Assembly (NCBI GenBank): GCA_040751755.1
Contig: JBFMHC010000040.1
Coordinates: 62,001 to 126,000, forward strand
Origin: PFJX01 sp040751755
Lineage (GTDB): Bacteria > Pseudomonadota > Gammaproteobacteria > Burkholderiales > Thiobacillaceae
Direction: 5' to 3'
Length of the DNA stretch: 64,000 nt
The notes below the pieces were generated by a model that did not search any database, was not told the DNA's origin, and worked only from the letters and a program-made list of their open reading frames with translations. The translations under genes were made by a program, and so were the position numbers. Below, one piece after another: positions 18,994-27,646 of this stretch. The number at the start of each line of letters is the position of its first letter. Within the stretch, counting starts at the first letter, position 1.

Positions 18994-21486
18994 ATGGCAC
19001 GCATGAAATTGGTTCTGGTGGGCAACGGCATGGCCGGGGTCCGCACCCTGGAAGAGCTGCTGAAGGCGGCGCCGGAGCAGTACGACATCACGGTGTTCGG
19101 CGACGAGCCGCACCCCAACTACAACCGCATCATGCTCTCGCCCGTGCTGGCGGGGGAGCAGACGGTGGAGCAGATCGTGCTCAACAGCCGCGACTGGTAC
19201 GCGGCCAATGGCATCACCCTGCACACGGGCAAGAAGGTGGTGAAGATCGACCGCAAGAACCGCTTCGTCGAGGCGGACGACGGCACCAAGGCCGAGTACG
19301 ACCGCCTGTTGCTGGCGACCGGCTCGAAGCCCTTCATCCTGCCCATTCCCGGCGCGGACCTGGAGGGCGTGGTGGGCTTCCGCGACATTGCCGACGTGGA
19401 CCAGATGATCCGCGCCTCCTCGCAGTTCAAGCATGCGGTGGTGATCGGCGGCGGCCTGCTGGGCCTGGAGGCGGCCAACGGCCTGAAGCTGCGCGGCATG
19501 GAGGTGTCCGTGGTGCACATCGCACCCTGGCTGCTGGAACGCCAGATGGACAAGCCCGCCGCCAAGCTGTTGCAGAAGAGCCTGGAAGAAAAGGGTTTGA
19601 AGTTCCTGCTGGAGAAGCAGACGCAGGAAATCGTCGGTTGCTCCCTCACCCCCAGCCCCTCCCCCGGGGGGGGAGGGGAGCGGCGTGTTTCCGCCGTGCG
19701 CTTCAAGGACGGGACCGAGGTCCCCGCCGACCTGGTGGTGATGGCCGTGGGCATCCGCCCCAACACGGCGCTGGCGGAGTCCGCCGGGCTGCGTTGCGAG
19801 CGCGGCATCGTCGTCAACGACACCATGCAGACCTTCGACCCGCGCATCTATGCCGTGGGCGAGTGCGTCAGCCACCGCGGCATCGCCTACGGCCTGGTGG
19901 CGCCGCTGTTCGAGCAGGCCAAGGTGTGCGCCAACCACCTGGCGGAGCACGGCGTGGCGCAGTACCAGGGCTCCATGACCTCCACCAAGCTGAAGGTGAC
20001 GGGCATCGACCTGTTCTCCGCCGGCAACTTCATGGGCGGCGAGGGCTGCGAGGAGATCGTGTTCCAGGACCCGGGCCGCGGCGCCTACAAGAAGCTGGCG
20101 CTCAAGGACAACAAGCTGGCGGGCGCCTGCCTGTACGGCGACACCCTGGACGGCGCCTGGTACTTCGAGCTGATGCGCGACGGCACCGACGTCTCCGACT
20201 ACCGCGACAAGCTGCTGTTCGGCCGCCACCACATCGGTGACTCCGGCGCCGGCGGCGGCCTGGGCGACGAGAAGACGCGCGTCATGTCGCTGCCGGACTC
20301 GGCGGAGATCTGCGGCTGCAACGGCGTGTGCAAGGGCGACATCATCGCCAGCATCCGCGCCAACAAGCTGTTCACCATGGACGAGGTGAAGTCCTACACC
20401 AAGGCCTCCGCCTCCTGCGGCTCCTGCACCGGCCTGGTGGAGACCATCCTGGCGGCCACCGTGGGCGGCGACTATTCCACCGCGCCTTCCAGGAAGCCGA
20501 TGTGCGGTTGCACCGAGCACACCCACGACGAGGTGCGCGAGGCGATCGCCACGCAGGGCCTGAAGACCATGCCGGAGGCCATGCAGGCGCTGGACTGGAA
20601 GACCCCGGACGGCTGCAACAAATGCCGCCCGGCGCTCAACTACTACCTGCTGTGCGCCTGGCCCACCGAGTACCTGGACGACGCGCAGTCGCGCTACATC
20701 AACGAACGCGCGCACGGCAACATCCAGAAGGACGGCTCCTTCTCCGTGGTGCCGCGCATGTTCGGCGGCCTGTGCACGCCGGCGGAGCTGCGCGCCATCG
20801 CCGACGTGGCGGAGAAGTTCAAGGTGCCGGAGATGAAGGTCACCGGCGGCCAGCGCATCGACCTGTTCGGCGTGAAGAAGGAAGACCTGCCGGCGATGTG
20901 GAAGGACCTGTCCGACGCGGGCTTCGTCTCCGGCCACGCCTACGGCAAGGCCCTGCGCACGGTGAAGACCTGCGTGGGCGCCAAGTGGTGCCGCTTCGGC
21001 ACGCAGGACTCCACCGGCCTGGGCGTGAAGCTGGAGGAGCTGACCTGGGGTTCGTGGATGCCGCACAAGTTCAAGCTCGCCGTCTCCGGCTGCCCGCGCA
21101 ACTGCGCCGAGGCGACCATCAAGGACTTTGGCGTGGTGTGCGTGGAGAGCGGCTACGAGCTGCACGTGGGCGGCAACGGCGGCATCAAGGTGCGCGTCAC
21201 CGACCTGCTGTGCCGCGTCGAGACCGAGGAACAGGTGCTGGAGTACTGCGCCGCCTTCACCCAGCTCTACCGCGAGGAGGCGCATTACCTGGAACGCACC
21301 GCCCCGTGGGTGGAACGCGTCGGCCTGGCCCACATCAAGGCCAAGGTGGTGGACGACGAGGCCAGCCGCAAGGCCTTGGCCGAGCGCTTCGCCGTCTCGC
21401 AGAAACCGGCGCAGGTGGACCCGTGGAAGGAACGCACCGAAGGCGCGCTGAAGCAGGAGTTCACGCCCATCGCGGTGCTGGCTTGA
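18994..21486 (+). CDS. nirB: NAD(P)H nitrite reductase large subunit NirB
   Basis: Reduces nitrite to ammonium in the cytoplasm with NirD. The 830 residues contain an FAD/NAD oxidoreductase domain (about 1-310) and BFD-type [2Fe-2S] domains with CGCNGVCKGD and CGSCTG. The sirohaem/[4Fe-4S] reductase domain has its ligands in CVGAKWC and SGCPRNC. The ATG at 18994 is chosen because an upstream in-frame ATG lies inside the leader terminator and GAGAGGA precedes 18994. Odd feature: residues about 217-231 (SLTPSPSPGGGGERR) are encoded by half of a GC-rich palindromic repeat inserted in frame in the NAD-domain region. Expression is likely controlled by sigma54 and leader antitermination. Confidence 0.96.
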   Translation: MARMKLVLVGNGMAGVRTLEELLKAAPEQYDITVFGDEPHPNYNRIMLSPVLAGEQTVEQIVLNSRDWYAANGITLHTGKKVVKIDRKNRFVEADDGTKAEYDRLLLATGSKPFILPIPGADLEGVVGFRDIADVDQMIRASSQFKHAVVIGGGLLGLEAANGLKLRGMEVSVVHIAPWLLERQMDKPAAKLLQKSLEEKGLKFLLEKQTQEIVGCSLTPSPSPGGGGERRVSAVRFKDGTEVPADLVVMAVGIRPNTALAESAGLRCERGIVVNDTMQTFDPRIYAVGECVSHRGIAYGLVAPLFEQAKVCANHLAEHGVAQYQGSMTSTKLKVTGIDLFSAGNFMGGEGCEEIVFQDPGRGAYKKLALKDNKLAGACLYGDTLDGAWYFELMRDGTDVSDYRDKLLFGRHHIGDSGAGGGLGDEKTRVMSLPDSAEICGCNGVCKGDIIASIRANKLFTMDEVKSYTKASASCGSCTGLVETILAATVGGDYSTAPSRKPMCGCTEHTHDEVREAIATQGLKTMPEAMQALDWKTPDGCNKCRPALNYYLLCAWPTEYLDDAQSRYINERAHGNIQKDGSFSVVPRMFGGLCTPAELRAIADVAEKFKVPEMKVTGGQRIDLFGVKKEDLPAMWKDLSDAGFVSGHAYGKALRTVKTCVGAKWCRFGTQDSTGLGVKLEELTWGSWMPHKFKLAVSGCPRNCAEATIKDFGVVCVESGYELHVGGNGGIKVRVTDLLCRVETEEQVLEYCAAFTQLYREEAHYLERTAPWVERVGLAHIKAKVVDDEASRKALAERFAVSQKPAQVDPWKERTEGALKQEFTPIAVLA
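19642..19681. repeat. Half palindromic repeat inserted in frame inside nirB
   Basis: CCCTCACCCCCAGCCCCTCC-type sequence followed by a perfect hairpin CCCCTCCCCC (19656-19665)/GGGGGAGGGG (19669-19678). The same CTCACCCC and CCCCTCCCCC modules form the 97-bp element between nrtA and nrtB. It keeps the reading frame and adds about 15 residues to NirB. Confidence 0.75.
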
Positions 21487-21561
21487 GCCACCTCGCTCTG
21501 GAAGGGACGTGAACCGCCACGGTTTCTCCCCCAACGAAGAGGCATGCACCACGAGGGTTTT

Positions 21562-21678
21562 CCCCCTCCCCCTCGAGGGGGGAGGGCCGGGGAGAGGGTG
21601 AAGCGTAGGGCTGATTTCATTCAGACCAACGCAAAGGCCCACCCTCTCCCCAACCCCTCTCCCCTCAAGGGAGAGGGG
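21562..21678. repeat. GC-rich palindromic repeat element, nirB-nirD gap
   Basis: It opens with a hairpin around CTCGAG (CCCTCCCCC 21564-21572/GGGGGAGGG 21578-21586). An 88-bp unit follows (21591-21678), bounded by GGAGAGGGTG/CACCCTCTCC and closed by a perfect hairpin CCCCTCTCCC (21654-21663)/GGGAGAGGGG (21669-21678). The 88-bp unit recurs at 22155-22242 with two mismatches. Processing or stabilising of the operon mRNA is possible. Confidence 0.85.
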
Positions 21679-21698
21679 CTTGAACGAAGGACAAGGAC

Positions 21699-22043
21699 AT
21701 GAAGATGAATGAGCATTGGATCGAGATCGGCAGCGTGCAGGACATCCCCCGCCAGGGCGCGCGCGTGGTGAAGACCGCCGCCGGCGACATCGCAATCTTC
21801 CGCACCGTGGACGACGAGGTCTTCGCCCTGCAGGACAAGTGCCCGCACAAGGGCGGCCCGCTGTCGCAGGGCATCGTCTCCGGCAAGCGCGTGGCCTGCC
21901 CGCTGCACGACTGGAAGATCAGCCTGGAAAGCGGCATCGCCGTGGCCCCGGACGAGGGCTGCGCGGCGCGCTTTCCGGTGAAGGTGAGCGGAGGCATGGT
22001 GAGCCTGTCGCTGACGCCGGATGAAGGGTGTCCGAATGGCTAA
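21699..22043 (+). CDS. nirD: Nitrite reductase small subunit NirD (Rieske protein)
   Basis: Small subunit of assimilatory nitrite reductase, 114 residues, the usual length. A Rieske-like fold is shown by CPHKGGPLSQG and CPLHDW, the Cys-x-His and Cys-x2-His pairs. Many NirD proteins lack the iron-sulphur ligands, but here all four are present, so it may bind a [2Fe-2S] cluster. AAGGAC upstream supports the ATG at 21699. It sits between two copies of the same palindromic repeat in the nirB-nirD-nasA operon. Confidence 0.95.
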   Translation: MKMNEHWIEIGSVQDIPRQGARVVKTAAGDIAIFRTVDDEVFALQDKCPHKGGPLSQGIVSGKRVACPLHDWKISLESGIAVAPDEGCAARFPVKVSGGMVSLSLTPDEGCPNG

Positions 22044-22052
22044 GCCCTACCT

Positions 22053-22242
22053 GCCCCCTCCCCCTCGAGGGGGGGCGAAGTCGGGGTTTCGCCGAGCACT
22101 GCTCGGCGCCGACGAAGCCGGCTGGCCATGCAGGGCCAGCCGTGGGCGGGGCGGGGAGAGGGTGGAGCGTAGGGCTGATTTCATTCAGACCAACGCAAAG
22201 GCCCACCCTCTCCCCTACCCCTCTCCCCTCAAGGGAGAGGGG
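22053..22242. repeat. Second GC-rich palindromic repeat, expanded, nirD-nasA gap
   Basis: Same design as the nirB-nirD copy (CTCGAG hairpin, then the 88-bp unit at 22155-22242). About 78 extra bases are inserted between the parts. The extra segment holds two strong hairpins: CGCCGAGC-ACT-GCTCGGCG (22090-22108) and GGCTGGCC-ATGCAG-GGCCAGCC (22120-22141). It may be a repeat nested in a repeat. Confidence 0.82.
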
Positions 22243-22262
22243 CACATAGTTTCCGCGACGGC

Positions 22263-24890
22263 ATGAGTGTGACCAAGACCACCTGCCCCTACTGCGGCGT
22301 CGGCTGCGGCGTGCTGGTGAGCCGCGATGGCGACGCCATCACGGTGCGCGGCGACCCCGAGCACCCCGCCAACCTGGGCCGACTGTGCTCCAAGGGCGCC
22401 GCCCTGACGGAGACCCTGGACCTGGACGACCGCCTGCTGCGCCCCGAGGTCGGCGGCGAGCAAGTGACCTGGGACACCGCGCTCGACACGGTGGCGCAGC
22501 GCTTCCGCCAGGTGATCGAGCAGCACGGCCCGGACGCCGTGGCCTTCTACGTCTCCGGCCAGCTGCTCACCGAGGACTACTACGTCGCCAACAAGCTGAT
22601 GAAGGGTTGCATCGGCTCCGGCAACATCGACACCAACTCGCGCCTGTGCATGTCCTCCGCGGTGGCGGGACACAAGCGCGCCTTCGGCACGGACACGGTG
22701 CCGGCCTGCTACGAGGACCTGGAACTCGCCGACCTGGTGACCCTGGTCGGTTCCAACGCGGCGTGGACGCATCCCGTGCTGTTCCAGCGCCTGGTGGCGG
22801 CGAAGAAGGCGCGGCCGCAGATGCAGGTGGTGGTGGTCGACCCGCGCCGCACCGCCACCGCCGACATCGCCGACCTGCACCTGGCCGTGGCGCCGGGCAG
22901 CGATGCCTGGCTGTTCAACGGCCTGCTCAACCACCTGAGCCGCGAGGGGGGCATGGATTGGGCCTACGTCGAGAACCACGTCGAGGGCTTCGGCGCCGCC
23001 CTGGCGGCGGTGGAGGGGCTGGACATCCCGCGGGTCGCCGCGCACTGCGGCCTCGCCGAGGCGGACGTGGCGGCGTTCTACCGCCTGTTCACGCACACGC
23101 CCAAGGCCGTGACGCTGTTCTCGCAGGGCATCAACCAGTCCTCCTCGGGCGTGGACAAGGCCAACGCCATCATCAACGCGCACCTGGCCTGCGGCCGCGT
23201 CGGCAAGCCCGGCGCCTCGCCCTTCTCCATCACCGGCCAGCCCAACGCCATGGGCGGGCGCGAGGTGGGCGGGCTGGCAAACCAGCTTGCCGCGCACATG
23301 GACTTCACCGAGGCGGACGTGGCGCGCGTCGCCCGCTTCTGGGGCTGCGAGGGCGTGGCCGCGCGCCCCGGCCTGAAGGCGGTGGATCTCTTCGAGGCGG
23401 TCAGGGAGGGCCGTATCAAGGCGGTGTGGGTGATGGCCACCAACCCGGCGGTGAGCCTGCCGCAGGCGGACCGCGTGGTCGAGGCCCTGCGCGGCTGCGA
23501 GTTCCTGGTGGTCTCCGACGTGACGCGGCGCACCGACACCGCCATGCACGCCCACGTCCTGCTGCCCGCCGCCGCCTGGGGCGAGAAGGACGGCACGGTC
23601 ACCAACTCGGAGCGGCGCATCTCGCGCCAGCGCGCCTTCCTGCCCCTGCCGGGCGAGGCGCGGCCGGACTGGTGGATCGCCGCCGAGGTGGCGCGGCGCA
23701 TGGGCCACGGCGCGCACTTCCAATACGCCGGGCCGGCGGACGTCTTCCGCGAGCACGCCGCCCTCTCCGCGTTCGAGAACGACGGCGCGCGCGACTTCGA
23801 CCTCGGCGGCCTGAGCGATCTCGACGCCGCCGCCTACGACGACCTGCGCCCCCTGCAATGGCCGGTCACCGCGCACGGCGGCACGCCGCGCCTGTTCGCC
23901 GACGGCCGTTTCTTCACGCCCTCCGGCAAGGCGCGCATGCTCGCGGTGACGCCGCGCCTGCCGGCGCATGCCGCGGATGCCGCACACCCCTTCGTGTTCA
24001 ACACCGGGCGCATCCGCGACCAGTGGCACACCATGACCCGCACCGGCAAGACCGCGCGCCTGCTCGCGCACATCGCCGAGCCCTACGTCGAGGTGCACCC
24101 GACCGACGCGCGCCGCGCCGGCCTCGCGGACGGCGGCCTGGCGCGCCTCGCGAGCCCGCACGGCGAGATGCTGGCGCGCGTGGTGGCGAGCGAGGGTCAG
24201 CGTCCCGGCTCGCTGTTCGCGCCCATCCACTGGAACGCCCAGTTCAGCGCCCGCGCGCGCGTAGGCGCGTTGATCGACGCGGTGGTCGACCCGATCTCCG
24301 GGCAGCCCGAGTTCAAGCAGGCGCCGGTGGCGCTGGCCCCCTACCCGGCCGCCTGGCACGGCTTCGTGATGGCGCGCGCGCCGCTGTCCATGCCGGGCCA
24401 CGGCTACTGGACGCGCATCCGCGCCAAGGCCTGCTGGCGCCACGAGCTGGCGGGGGAGGACGGCCAGGACGAATGGCCGGAACGGCTGCGCGCGGGCTAC
24501 TCCGGCGACGGCGACTGGATCGAGCTGCGCGACCGCGCGCGCGGCCGCTACCGCGCCGCGCTGCTGCGCGACGGGCGCCTGGAGATGGTGGGGTTCTTCG
24601 AGCGGGAGGCCGCCGCACTGCCGCCACGCCACTGGCTGGAAGGGCTGTTCGGCAAGCCGGGCCTGAGCGACGCGGAGCGCGCCGCCCTGCTCATGGGCCG
24701 CCCCAGCCAGGCGGTGCCGGATTGCGGCCGCATCGTCTGCGCCTGCTTCGGCGTCGGCGAGAACGACCTGATGCGCGCCATCGCCGAGGGCGCCGACTCG
24801 GTGGAGGCCCTGGGGCTGCAGCTCAAGGCGGGCAGCAACTGCGGCTCCTGCATCCCCGAGCTGAAGACCCTGTTGCAGGGCCGGGGCTGA
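22263..24890 (+). CDS. nasA: Assimilatory nitrate reductase catalytic subunit (molybdopterin)
   Basis: Reduces nitrate to nitrite in the cytoplasm. The 875-residue protein starts with a [4Fe-4S] motif (Cys8, Cys11, Cys15, Cys42) and continues through the bis-MGD molybdopterin oxidoreductase domains (for example QGINQSSSGVDKANAIIN and ATNPAVSLPQ). It ends with a BFD-type [2Fe-2S] domain (CACFGVGENDL, NCGSCIPELK), as in NasA rather than the shorter NarB. No signal peptide, fitting assimilation. No separate flavoprotein electron-transfer subunit is encoded here, so the electron donor is unclear. Third gene of the nirBD operon. Confidence 0.95.
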   Translation: MSVTKTTCPYCGVGCGVLVSRDGDAITVRGDPEHPANLGRLCSKGAALTETLDLDDRLLRPEVGGEQVTWDTALDTVAQRFRQVIEQHGPDAVAFYVSGQLLTEDYYVANKLMKGCIGSGNIDTNSRLCMSSAVAGHKRAFGTDTVPACYEDLELADLVTLVGSNAAWTHPVLFQRLVAAKKARPQMQVVVVDPRRTATADIADLHLAVAPGSDAWLFNGLLNHLSREGGMDWAYVENHVEGFGAALAAVEGLDIPRVAAHCGLAEADVAAFYRLFTHTPKAVTLFSQGINQSSSGVDKANAIINAHLACGRVGKPGASPFSITGQPNAMGGREVGGLANQLAAHMDFTEADVARVARFWGCEGVAARPGLKAVDLFEAVREGRIKAVWVMATNPAVSLPQADRVVEALRGCEFLVVSDVTRRTDTAMHAHVLLPAAAWGEKDGTVTNSERRISRQRAFLPLPGEARPDWWIAAEVARRMGHGAHFQYAGPADVFREHAALSAFENDGARDFDLGGLSDLDAAAYDDLRPLQWPVTAHGGTPRLFADGRFFTPSGKARMLAVTPRLPAHAADAAHPFVFNTGRIRDQWHTMTRTGKTARLLAHIAEPYVEVHPTDARRAGLADGGLARLASPHGEMLARVVASEGQRPGSLFAPIHWNAQFSARARVGALIDAVVDPISGQPEFKQAPVALAPYPAAWHGFVMARAPLSMPGHGYWTRIRAKACWRHELAGEDGQDEWPERLRAGYSGDGDWIELRDRARGRYRAALLRDGRLEMVGFFEREAAALPPRHWLEGLFGKPGLSDAERAALLMGRPSQAVPDCGRIVCACFGVGENDLMRAIAEGADSVEALGLQLKAGSNCGSCIPELKTLLQGRG

Positions 24891-24993
24891 GGCCGGCCGC
24901 ACATGCACCGCGCACGCAACCGCCTGTGGCATGGCACGGCGCATGGCGATATCGTCGGCATGTCGCCCTAGCCCCACGGATCGCCCCGCCAGC

Positions 24994-25584
24994 ATGCCCG
25001 AAGCCGCCCCCCAACTCCGCGTCATGGTCGTCGACAGCGACAGCGAACGCAGCCGCAACCTGCGCGGCGCGCTGACGCTGGCCGGCTACCACGTGGTGGC
25101 GGAGCTGCGCGAATCGCTCGCCCTGCCGGACGCGGTGAAGGGCCTGAAGCCGCACATCGTCATCGTCGCCGCCGACTCGCCCGACCGCGACACCCTGGAG
25201 CACATCGGCGTCACCACGCGCGACGCGCCGCGCCCGGTGGTGATGTTCACCCAGGACGGCGCCAGCGAGAGCATCCGCGCGGCGGTACAGGCCGGCGTGT
25301 CCGCCTACGTGGTGGACGGTTTGAGCCCGGAGCGCATCAAGTCCATCCTCGACGTCGCCTGCGCGCGCTTCGAGGCGCACCAGGAGCTGGCCGGCCGCCT
25401 CGCCGAGACCGAGCGCCAGCTCGCCGAGCGCAAGGCGGTGGAGAAGGCCAAGGGCCTGCTCATGAAGAAGCGCGGGCTGGACGAGGAAGCGGCGCACGCC
25501 GAGCTGCGCAAGCTCGCCATGCAGACCGGCAAGCGGCTGGGCGAGGTGGCGGAGACCCTGATCGCCGCCGCCCACCTGCTCTAG
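24994..25584 (+). CDS. nasT: NasT-type ANTAR antitermination regulator
   Basis: A 196-residue response-regulator-like protein: receiver domain (about 10-125), coiled linker, and a C-terminal ANTAR RNA-binding domain (AVEKAKGLLMKKRGLDEEAAHAELRKLAM). NasT proteins are held by the nitrate sensor NasS and, once freed, bind leader hairpins to block termination of nitrate genes. A cognate NasS is encoded at 38707, and two matching leaders precede nirB and nrtA. The start at 24994 is chosen to begin just before the receiver fold; an upstream in-frame ATG is less likely. It is 103 bases downstream of nasA. Confidence 0.9.
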   Translation: MPEAAPQLRVMVVDSDSERSRNLRGALTLAGYHVVAELRESLALPDAVKGLKPHIVIVAADSPDRDTLEHIGVTTRDAPRPVVMFTQDGASESIRAAVQAGVSAYVVDGLSPERIKSILDVACARFEAHQELAGRLAETERQLAERKAVEKAKGLLMKKRGLDEEAAHAELRKLAMQTGKRLGEVAETLIAAAHLL

Positions 25585-25654
25585 CCAGACCGTCCCCGAT
25601 CCGCCGGCGCGCGCCGGAATCCAGATGCGTCGACATCCCGGCGCGGAAATATCC

Positions 25655-25716
25655 CTGTCAAGTGCAGGCAATAGCCTTGCAACCGTCCTGACATCGTCCG
25701 CTCACAAAACCGTCAT
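25655..25716 (+). promoter_or_regulatory. 11-bp-periodic PHO-box-like array upstream of btaA
   Basis: Six 7-mers each followed by a 4-base spacer: CTGTCAA (25655), AGGCAAT (25666), TTGCAAC (25677), CTGACAT (25688), CGCTCAC (25699) and CCGTCAT (25710). Against the PhoB repeat CTGTCAT, three match 6/7; CGCTCAC matches 4/7, or 5/7 if C is accepted at the last position; the other two match 3/7. The exact 11-base register fits PhoB binding. The array runs nearly into the start codon, which is unusual and may mean the true btaA start is downstream. Confidence 0.45.
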
Positions 25717-25718
25717 CC

Positions 25719-26945
25719 ATGAACGCCCCGGAACTGCACTTCCACTCCGCGCCCACGGCCCTGACCCTGCGCGACCGCATCGACCAGAACGTGTTCAACG
25801 CGCTGTATTCGCGCTCGCTGGTCTACAACACCTGCTGGGAGGACCCGAAGGTGGACCGCCAGGCGCTACGCCTGGGCGCGGACGACACCGTGATGGTGAT
25901 CTCCAGCGCCGGCTGCAACGCCCTGGACTACGCCCTCGACGGCCCGGCGCGCATCCACGCGGTGGACGCCAACCCGCGCCAGAACGCCCTGCTGGAGCTG
26001 AAGATCGCGGCGATCCGGCGCCTCGACCACGCGGACTTCTTCGCCATCTTCGGCGAGGGCTACCACCCGCGCTTCGCCGCGCTGTACCGCCAGCACCTGC
26101 GTGGCGAGCTGTCCGACTTCGCGCGCGCCTGGTGGGACAAGCACGGCGGCTGGTTCACCAGCCCGCTCGGCAGCTTCTACTACCACGGCCTGGCCGGCGT
26201 CGTGGCGCGGGCCTTCCGCGCCTACTTCAAGCTGCGCCCCAAGCTGGCCGCGGACGTGAACGCGCTGTTCGCCGCCCCCGATCTGGCGACGCAGCGAGAC
26301 ATCTACGACCGGCGCATCGCCCCGACGCTGTGGACGCCCTCGGTGAAGTGGGCCCTGGGCCGCCAGACCACCCTCAGCCTGCTCGGCGTGCCACACCCGC
26401 AGCGCCGCCTGGTGCAGGAGCAGCACGAGGGCGGCGTGGTGGGCTTCATCCGCGAGGCGATCGAATACGTGTTCCGCGAACTGCCGGTGGCGGACAACTA
26501 CTTCTGGCGCGTCTACGTGACCGGCCGCTACACGCCCGAGTGCTGCCCCGAATACCTCAAGCCGCACAACTTCGAGGCCCTGAAGGGCGGCCTGGCGGAC
26601 CGCGTCACGACGCACACCTGCACGGTCACCGAGTTCCTGCACGAGGCGCGGCGGCCGGTCTCGCGCTTCGTCCTGCTCGACCACATGGACTGGATGAGCA
26701 GCTACCACCCGACCGCCCTGGTGGAGGAATGGAATGCCATCCTCGGCCGCGCGCGCGACGGCGCGCGCATCCTGCTGCGCAGCGCGCACGCCGACCCGGC
26801 CTTCCTCAACTGGGTGCGCGTCGGCCCGGCCCGCCTCAAGCTGGACCACGTGCTGGCATTCGACCACGAGCTGGCGGCGCGCCTGCACCGCGAGGACCGC
26901 GTGCACACCTACGCCGGTTTCAAGATCGCCGATGTCGCCTGCTGA
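25719..26945 (+). CDS. btaA: BtaA: S-adenosylmethionine:diacylglycerol 3-amino-3-carboxypropyltransferase
   Basis: First enzyme of betaine lipid (DGTS) synthesis, moving the 3-amino-3-carboxypropyl group of SAM to diacylglycerol. The 408-residue protein is of the DUF3419/BtaA family. Typical blocks are YNTCWEDPKVDRQAL near the N-terminus, VISSAGCNALDYAL (SAM-binding loop), HAVDANPRQNALLELK and, near the C-terminus, LLDHMDWM. It overlaps the methyltransferase gene by 14 bases. Betaine lipids replace phospholipids when phosphate is short, which fits the PHO-like repeats upstream. No good ribosome site precedes 25719, so the start is less certain. Confidence 0.88.
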   Translation: MNAPELHFHSAPTALTLRDRIDQNVFNALYSRSLVYNTCWEDPKVDRQALRLGADDTVMVISSAGCNALDYALDGPARIHAVDANPRQNALLELKIAAIRRLDHADFFAIFGEGYHPRFAALYRQHLRGELSDFARAWWDKHGGWFTSPLGSFYYHGLAGVVARAFRAYFKLRPKLAADVNALFAAPDLATQRDIYDRRIAPTLWTPSVKWALGRQTTLSLLGVPHPQRRLVQEQHEGGVVGFIREAIEYVFRELPVADNYFWRVYVTGRYTPECCPEYLKPHNFEALKGGLADRVTTHTCTVTEFLHEARRPVSRFVLLDHMDWMSSYHPTALVEEWNAILGRARDGARILLRSAHADPAFLNWVRVGPARLKLDHVLAFDHELAARLHREDRVHTYAGFKIADVAC

Positions 26946-27642
26946 ACTCGCCGCCGACGCGCGCGTGCTCCTGCACCTGTTGCGCGGCCAGCGCCGCGGC
27001 GGCAGCCACGCCGAGCGACTGGCGGACTTCTACGCACCGCAGGCGGAACGCTACGACGCCTTCCGCGCGCGCCTGCTGCACGGGCGCGAGACGCTGATCC
27101 GCGCGCTCGATGTGCGCCCCGGCATGCGCGTGGTGGAACTGGGCTGCGGCACCGGCGCCAACCTCGCGGCGCTCGCCGAGGCCTGCCCGCTCGAAGCGCT
27201 CGCGGAGGTGCAGCTCGTGGATCTGTGCGCGCCGCTGCTGGCGCTGGCGCGGGAACGCGCCAGCGGCCACGCCAACGTCGCGGTGGTGGAGGCCGACGCC
27301 ACCGCCTGGCAACCGGCACGCCCGGCCGACCGCGTGTTCCTCTCCTATGCCCTGACCATGATGCCGGACTGGCGTGCCGTGCTCGACAACGCCTGCGCCA
27401 TGCTGGCGCCGGGCGGCCGCATCGGCCTGGTGGACTTCCACCTGCCCGGGGACGGCAGCCGGCTGGGCAACGCCTTCTGGCGCCGCTGGTTCGCGCACGA
27501 CGGCGTGCACCTCTCGGCGCAGCACGTGCCGGCCCTGCGCGAGCGGGTCGAGATCCTGCTGCTCGCCGAGCGGCGCGCCGCGGTGCCCTACCTGCCGTGG
27601 CTGCGCGCCCCCTATTACCTGTTCGTCGGCACCAGGGCCTAG
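26932..27642 (+). CDS. btaB: BtaB-like SAM-dependent N-methyltransferase
   Basis: Class I methyltransferase of 236 residues, with SAM motif I VVELGCGTGANL, an acidic residue ending strand 2 (VDLC), and VVEADATAW. The gene overlaps btaA by 14 bases in another frame, the usual BtaA-BtaB arrangement. Its expected job is to trimethylate the homoserine head group to give diacylglyceryl trimethylhomoserine. The start ATG at 26932 is inside btaA; a long upstream extension in the same frame is only btaA shadow. Substrate is inferred from linkage. Confidence 0.85.
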   Translation: MSPAELAADARVLLHLLRGQRRGGSHAERLADFYAPQAERYDAFRARLLHGRETLIRALDVRPGMRVVELGCGTGANLAALAEACPLEALAEVQLVDLCAPLLALARERASGHANVAVVEADATAWQPARPADRVFLSYALTMMPDWRAVLDNACAMLAPGGRIGLVDFHLPGDGSRLGNAFWRRWFAHDGVHLSAQHVPALRERVEILLLAERRAAVPYLPWLRAPYYLFVGTRA

Positions 27643-27646
27643 CCGC

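Noticed and set aside
21562..22242. Repeats around nirD as a CRISPR array
   Set aside because: Only two copies, each internally palindromic and separated by a gene; no cas genes.
24929..24944. TGGCACG-containing sequence upstream of nasT as a sigma54 promoter
   Set aside because: The -12 half reads ATGGC instead of TTGCW; the required GC is missing at the right spacing.
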